Below are positions 60,403 to 64,000 of a stretch of DNA of 64,000 nt, one piece after another. The first letter of the stretch is position 1; each line of letters begins with the position of its first letter. The position numbers and the translations under genes were made by a program. Source of the stretch: UBA11591 sp040220895 (GTDB lineage Bacteria > Bacteroidota > Bacteroidia > Flavobacteriales_E > Vicingaceae). Below the pieces are notes generated by a model. The model saw only the letters and a list, made by a program, of their open reading frames with translations. It searched no databases and was not told the origin of the DNA. The DNA lies in assembly GCA_040220895.1 (NCBI GenBank), contig JAVJVY010000019.1, positions 248,001-312,000 of the forward strand, read 5' to 3'.

Positions 60403-61155
60403 TCATCGTCCTTCTTCTTCCAGCCATTTGGTGTTGTACTTGAGAAACTTCAATATCAAATAACTCACCAGGCCAAAGGCCATCGAATAGAACCAGAAAT
60501 CCATGCTTGGTTTGATTTGGCCGGTGCGCAAATAAGCGCTGATCCAGAGAAATACAAAAATGATGATGAGCATTGCCGCGAAACCGTTTTTCTCTTTTTT
60601 TAAAATTTTTCGCCAGCTGAATTTCATATCGGTACTTTTCCATTGAGCCACTTTGGGGATGAAAGGAGGCGTTTTTTCGGCCCAGCCCAAATAAGTCTGT
60701 CCAAACTTTCTTCTTAAAAATTGCTCTTCTGCATACATAATTCGCTCATAATAGAGCCAATAGAATAGTATGAAACAAACGTTGAACCAAAGGCTTTGGG
60801 TGAGCATGGCCAGTCCAAACCACATGAAAAAATTGCCCAAGTAAAGTGGATGCCTGACGGTTGAATAGATGCCCGAAGTATTCAGTACTTCAGCTTCCTG
60901 TTTTTCTTTATTTCTTCCCGAGGTCCCTACCGGAGTGTAACCCACAGTGATGATTCTGACAATCAGACCCAAAGTGCAAACACCAAGGCATACAAAAGGA
61001 TAAAGGGTCGAAAGTTTTTCTGACATCTGGTTCATGCCATTGGATTCCCTGAAATAAAGGACGGCAATCGCCGAAACCAGTATCAGTAAAGGAAGAGTTC
61101 CTCTGTACCTAAACAGGACATTTCCCTGAGCTTCCCATTCTTCTTGTAAGGCCAT
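60403..61155 (-). CDS. Isoprenylcysteine carboxyl methyltransferase-like membrane protein
   Basis: 250 residues from the ATG at 61155; a longer start at 61206 adds 17 non-conserved residues. About six membrane helices are present. The family motif RHPLYLGNFFMWFG (about residues 103-116) is followed by EEQFLRRKFGQTYLGWAEKTPPFIP, the conserved C-terminal pattern of ICMT/PEMT-like methyltransferases. SAM-dependent methylation of a lipid or isoprenoid-type acceptor is inferred. An exact TACTTTTG -7 box (minus strand, 61184-61177) precedes it. Confidence 0.82.
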   Translation of the reverse strand: MALQEEWEAQGNVLFRYRGTLPLLILVSAIAVLYFRESNGMNQMSEKLSTLYPFVCLGVCTLGLIVRIITVGYTPVGTSGRNKEKQEAEVLNTSGIYSTVRHPLYLGNFFMWFGLAMLTQSLWFNVCFILFYWLYYERIMYAEEQFLRRKFGQTYLGWAEKTPPFIPKVAQWKSTDMKFSWRKILKKEKNGFAAMLIIIFVFLWISAYLRTGQIKPSMDFWFYSMAFGLVSYLILKFLKYNTKWLEEEGR

Positions 61156-61275
61156 ATCAATTGGTTTTATAAGGCACAAAAGTATAATCTTCTTTGAAAG
61201 CGCCATGCGTTGCCCTTATTTAGCATATCATTAAAATGAATGACCCAAATCAGTTAGAATCCATTTGGAAGGGTT

Positions 61276-61283
61276 TAACTTTG
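61276..61283 (+). promoter_or_regulatory. Candidate -7 element for the universal stress protein gene
   Basis: TAACTTTG, an exact match, 14 bp before the ATG at 61298; TTA (61254-61256) lies 19 bp upstream as a weak -33. Confidence 0.5.
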
Positions 61284-61297
61284 AGAAAAAGCGAAAC

Positions 61298-62167
61298 ATG
61301 AAAAGAATCGTAGTACCCACTGATTTTTCCGACTGCGCCATGAGCGCGTTAAAAGTGGCGGCAACAATTTCTGATAAAACCGGAGCAGTGATCAGCTTGG
61401 TGCACACTTATGAGTTGCCCGTCTATGGGTTTACAAGTGGCCATTTAATGTACGACGGAGAACAGATCGGAAATATTAAGAAAGAGATCGAAGAGGAATT
61501 ACAAAAGATTGCTCATCTGGATTTTGTTAAAAAACACACGGTCGAAAAATTCTTATTACCCGACAGCAGTATTGATGAAATAGTGAGCCATAAGGTGCTG
61601 AAGAATGCCGACATGATCGTTATGGGAAGTCACGGTACAAGCGGTTGGAGAGAAGACATTATCGGCTCAAACACCGAACGGATCATACGAAAGGCAAAGT
61701 GTCCGGTACTTGTAGTGCAAGAGAAAGTGGGTGAATTATTCGAGCCGGCGAGTATGGTATTCGCCTCATCATTTTTCGGTGAGGTGTACGACCATTTCCC
61801 TGCCATCAAAAAATTTGCCGAAATGTTCGGGACTAAGATCCACTTATTGCGGGTCAATACACCAAGCGATTTTTTAACCACGGCCCTCAGCGAAAAACTC
61901 ATGAATGATTTCATGACCGAATTCAAACTTAAGAATGCCAGTATTCATACCTATAACGACCAGACCGTCGAAGATGGAGTGATAAATTTCTCGAAGAGAA
62001 TAGGTGCCGACATCATTGCCATGGAGACCCATGGAAGGACGGGAATTAACCACATTGTCAATGGCAGTATTGCAGAAGACATCGCAAATCATGCCGGCGT
62101 GCCCATGCTCACTTTTAGAATAAAAAAACCACCCAAGCCACAAGGCACTATTTTTCCTGAAATCTGA
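61298..62167 (+). CDS. Tandem-domain universal stress protein
   Basis: 289 residues from the ATG at 61298. It is two UspA domains in tandem: residues 1-145 and 146-289. The first has IVVPTDFSDCAMSALKVAA and the ATP-binding GSHGTSGWREDIIGS, fitting G-x2-G-x9-G-S. In the second, the corresponding METHGRTGINHIVNGS has Glu in place of the first Gly, so nucleotide binding may be altered. Cytoplasmic; stress-linked role by family. Confidence 0.9.
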   Translation: MKRIVVPTDFSDCAMSALKVAATISDKTGAVISLVHTYELPVYGFTSGHLMYDGEQIGNIKKEIEEELQKIAHLDFVKKHTVEKFLLPDSSIDEIVSHKVLKNADMIVMGSHGTSGWREDIIGSNTERIIRKAKCPVLVVQEKVGELFEPASMVFASSFFGEVYDHFPAIKKFAEMFGTKIHLLRVNTPSDFLTTALSEKLMNDFMTEFKLKNASIHTYNDQTVEDGVINFSKRIGADIIAMETHGRTGINHIVNGSIAEDIANHAGVPMLTFRIKKPPKPQGTIFPEI

Positions 62168-62182
62168 AACTGGGTATTTCGA

Positions 62183-62211
62183 TTGAGGCAATGCCTCATT
62201 CCTTATCTTTG
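62183..62211 (+). promoter_or_regulatory. Promoter of the MacB-type ABC operon with an internal palindrome
   Basis: TTG (62183-62185), 18-bp spacer, TATCTTTG (62204-62211): a full match to the Bacteroidota promoter. The spacer contains a perfect palindrome TGAGGCA-A-TGCCTCA (62184-62198), which overlaps the -33 TTG. It is a good candidate operator. Confidence 0.65.
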
Positions 62212-62224
62212 GTGAGCACATCTC

Positions 62225-62896
62225 ATGATCAGGATCACCAAACTAAATAAGTTTTATCGCGTAGGTAACCATCCTTTGCATGTCCTTAAGAATCTGGATA
62301 TAAATATTGAAGATGGAGAGATGGTGGCCATCATGGGTTCGTCTGGCTCGGGTAAATCTACCTTATTGAATATTTTAGGCATTCTCGATGCGTATGATTC
62401 AGGTGATTATTATTTGAACAATTTATTGATCAAGAACCTGACTGAAAAAAAGGCAGCCGAGTACCGGAATCGTTTTCTGGGATTTGTTTTTCAGTCCTTT
62501 AATCTTATTCCTTTTAAAAACGCAGCCGAAAATGTGGCGCTGCCACTTTATTATCAGGGAATGGCTCGTAAACAGCGAATAAGGGAATCGGAGGCCATGT
62601 TGGAAAGGGTAGGCTTGCTGGACTGGAAGACGCATTTGCCAAATGAACTATCAGGAGGGCAAAAACAACGTGTGGCCATCGCCAGGGCCCTGGTATCAAA
62701 TCCAAAGCTTATTCTGGCCGATGAACCTACCGGTGCGCTGGACAGTACGACTTCTGGAGAAGTGCTGTCCTTACTTAAGGAGGTAAATGAACAGGGCATG
62801 ACCGTTATCATTGTAACGCATGAAATGGACATCGCCCGTGGGGCGCATAGAATAGTCCACCTAAAAGATGGAGAGATCATAAATTCTACCTCATGA
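62225..62896 (+). CDS. ABC transporter ATP-binding protein, MacB/LolD type
   Basis: A 223-residue ATPase. Walker A is GSSGSGKST, the Q-loop lies in FVFQSFNLIP, the signature is LSGGQKQR, Walker B is ILADEPTGALDS, and the switch His is in VTHEMDIA. Its end overlaps the permease start by 4 bp (ATGA). Together they form a MacB-type mechanotransmission transporter that could drive efflux, lipoprotein release or toxin export. No adjacent membrane-fusion or TolC gene is seen in the window. Confidence 0.93.
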   Translation: MIRITKLNKFYRVGNHPLHVLKNLDINIEDGEMVAIMGSSGSGKSTLLNILGILDAYDSGDYYLNNLLIKNLTEKKAAEYRNRFLGFVFQSFNLIPFKNAAENVALPLYYQGMARKQRIRESEAMLERVGLLDWKTHLPNELSGGQKQRVAIARALVSNPKLILADEPTGALDSTTSGEVLSLLKEVNEQGMTVIIVTHEMDIARGAHRIVHLKDGEIINSTS

Positions 62897-64000
62897 TCAG
62901 ACTGGATCGCTGGCAAGAAATATACGATACGGTAAGTAAAAACAAACTGCGCACTGTTCTAACCGGATTTTCGGTAGCATGGGGAATTTTTATGCTTATT
63001 ATTCTCCTGGGCTCAGGTCAGGGCCTGAAGAATGGTTTTGAATTGGACTTCAAAGACGATGCCATTAACAGCATATGGCTTTGGGGAGGTGAAACATCAA
63101 TGCCTTATAAGGGCATCAAGCCAGGTAAGCGCATTGTTTTAAAGAACGCGGATCTCGAGTACATCAAACGGAACATGTCCGGGGTGGAATACATATCGGG
63201 CAGGTTCAACCGGTGGAATCAAAACATGGCATACCTGGACAATACCGGCTCGTTCCGGCTCAGAGCCGTGCACCCGGATCATCAAAAACTGGAAAATACA
63301 ATTATGGTCGAAGGCAGGTACATCAACGACCTGGATGTACGTGATTTTCGCAAGGTGACCGTCATCGGTGAGAAGGTCCGGAGTCAGTTGTTTGGCGATG
63401 TTGATCCAATTGGTAAGTACATCAACACTCAGGGCATGAATTTTAAGGTGGTTGGGATTTTTAAGGACGAAGGTTCTGAACGCGAAGAAGAAATGGTTTA
63501 CATACCCATTTCAACCGCTCAACGCGCTTTTAACGGAGCAGATGTCCTTCATCAAATCATGTTCACTACCGGAGACGCCGGTGTAGAAGAATCGATAAAA
63601 ATGGTCGAGCAGGTCACTTCGATTCTGGCCTCACGACACGTGTTTGACCCAGCCGACGACGATGCCCTTTATGTCAATAATCATACCGAGAATTATGAAA
63701 ATATCATGTCGGTATTGAATGCCATCACACTTTTTGTATGGATCATTGGTATCATGACCATCATTGCCGGCATTGTAGGTATTGGTAATATTATGATGAT
63801 CACGGTAAACGAACGAACCCGGGAAATTGGAATCAGAAAGGCAGTGGGAGCCAGCCCTTATTCGGTTATTCAACTCATCATGCAGGAGGCCGTTGTCATC
63901 ACGGCAATATCAGGTTATTTGGGAATGTTTGCCGGGATATTTCTTCTGGAATTTGTGTCGAGCATGATTACCGATCCGGGTATATTTTACAATCCTGAGG
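62893..64000 (+). CDS. MacB-like ABC transporter permease (FtsX family), 3' end outside the window
   Basis: 369 codons are visible from the ATG at 62893 and the reading frame runs open to the edge. A cytoplasmic amphipathic start (IRLDRWQEIYDTVSKNKLRT) is followed by the first membrane helix (FSVAWGIFMLIILLGSGQG). Next comes the large periplasmic MacB core domain (about residues 45-265). The FtsX segment then begins (NAITLFVWIIGIMTIIAGIV), with GIGNIMMITVNERTREIGIRKAVGA being the usual coupling region. Two further helices would complete it. Confidence 0.92.
   Translation, partial: MIRLDRWQEIYDTVSKNKLRTVLTGFSVAWGIFMLIILLGSGQGLKNGFELDFKDDAINSIWLWGGETSMPYKGIKPGKRIVLKNADLEYIKRNMSGVEYISGRFNRWNQNMAYLDNTGSFRLRAVHPDHQKLENTIMVEGRYINDLDVRDFRKVTVIGEKVRSQLFGDVDPIGKYINTQGMNFKVVGIFKDEGSEREEEMVYIPISTAQRAFNGADVLHQIMFTTGDAGVEESIKMVEQVTSILASRHVFDPADDDALYVNNHTENYENIMSVLNAITLFVWIIGIMTIIAGIVGIGNIMMITVNERTREIGIRKAVGASPYSVIQLIMQEAVVITAISGYLGMFAGIFLLEFVSSMITDPGIFYNPE

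Overview
The window reads as chromosomal DNA from a member of the Bacteroidota, most likely a marine or aquatic Flavobacteriia-type organism. The evidence is internal. Five secreted proteins end in type IX secretion (Por) sorting domains. Several genes have the Bacteroidota promoter signature (TTG, about 18-19 bp, TAnnTTTG) and no clear Shine-Dalgarno. A bacillithiol deacetylase (BshB1), a GWxTD-domain protein, a fused two-domain E1 2-oxoacid dehydrogenase and a TonB receptor with an N-terminal carboxypeptidase-like domain are also typical of the phylum. No phage, IS element, CRISPR array or rRNA was found.

Layout. 1-4500 (minus): a nucleotide-sugar operon (glucose-1-phosphate cytidylyltransferase, CDP-glucose 4,6-dehydratase, RmlC-like epimerase, RmlD-like reductase, start of a DegT-family enzyme) preceded by a GT2 glycosyltransferase. 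Together they suggest a CDP-linked deoxyhexose for surface polysaccharide. 4564-6731: a GWxTD protein, tRNA-Ser(UGA) and a hairpin-dense non-coding stretch with two 71-bp direct repeats. 6732-13195: a T9SS cargo protein, a FecA-like TonB receptor, a coiled-coil lipoprotein and a CoA-binding protein. 13192-17577 (minus): a four-gene operon in which a secreted von Willebrand A protein sits between the two halves of a split transketolase, followed by a class III aminotransferase. 17730-25782 (plus): YchF, then a tight ParE-ParC-rhomboid-GmhB-like-class IV aminotransferase operon.

25779-31062 (minus): a cytochrome c maturation operon ccmB-ccmC-ccmD-ccmE-ccmF, with a CxxxY-type CcmE and no ccmA in the window, translationally coupled to a protein that looks like a degenerate class III nucleotidyl cyclase domain. 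31166-36613: BshB1, a BNR-repeat T9SS protein, a flippase plus GT4 pair, and tRNA-His. 36669-47823 (minus): four consecutive paralogous right-handed beta-helix T9SS proteins. They share one core and C-terminus, but the longest three carry different N-terminal modules (GEVED, an unassigned domain, and F5/8 type C/discoidin). This is the most striking accessory locus here. 47908-64000: the fused E1 dehydrogenase, another GT2, a secreted protein of unknown function, a PlsC-like acyltransferase, MnmE, a DASS transporter, a small redox cluster (secreted peroxiredoxin-like, DCC protein, pterin dehydratase), an M13 peptidase, an isoprenylcysteine-methyltransferase-like membrane protein, a tandem universal stress protein, and a MacB-type ABC transporter cut by the window end.

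Functional links: the glycosyltransferases, flippase and CDP-sugar genes probably build surface glycan, and T9SS cargo in this phylum is commonly anchored to such glycan. Housekeeping genes (topoisomerase IV, YchF, MnmE, Ccm) are interleaved with lineage-specific secreted proteins. All functional calls are from reading the sequence; no database search was run.
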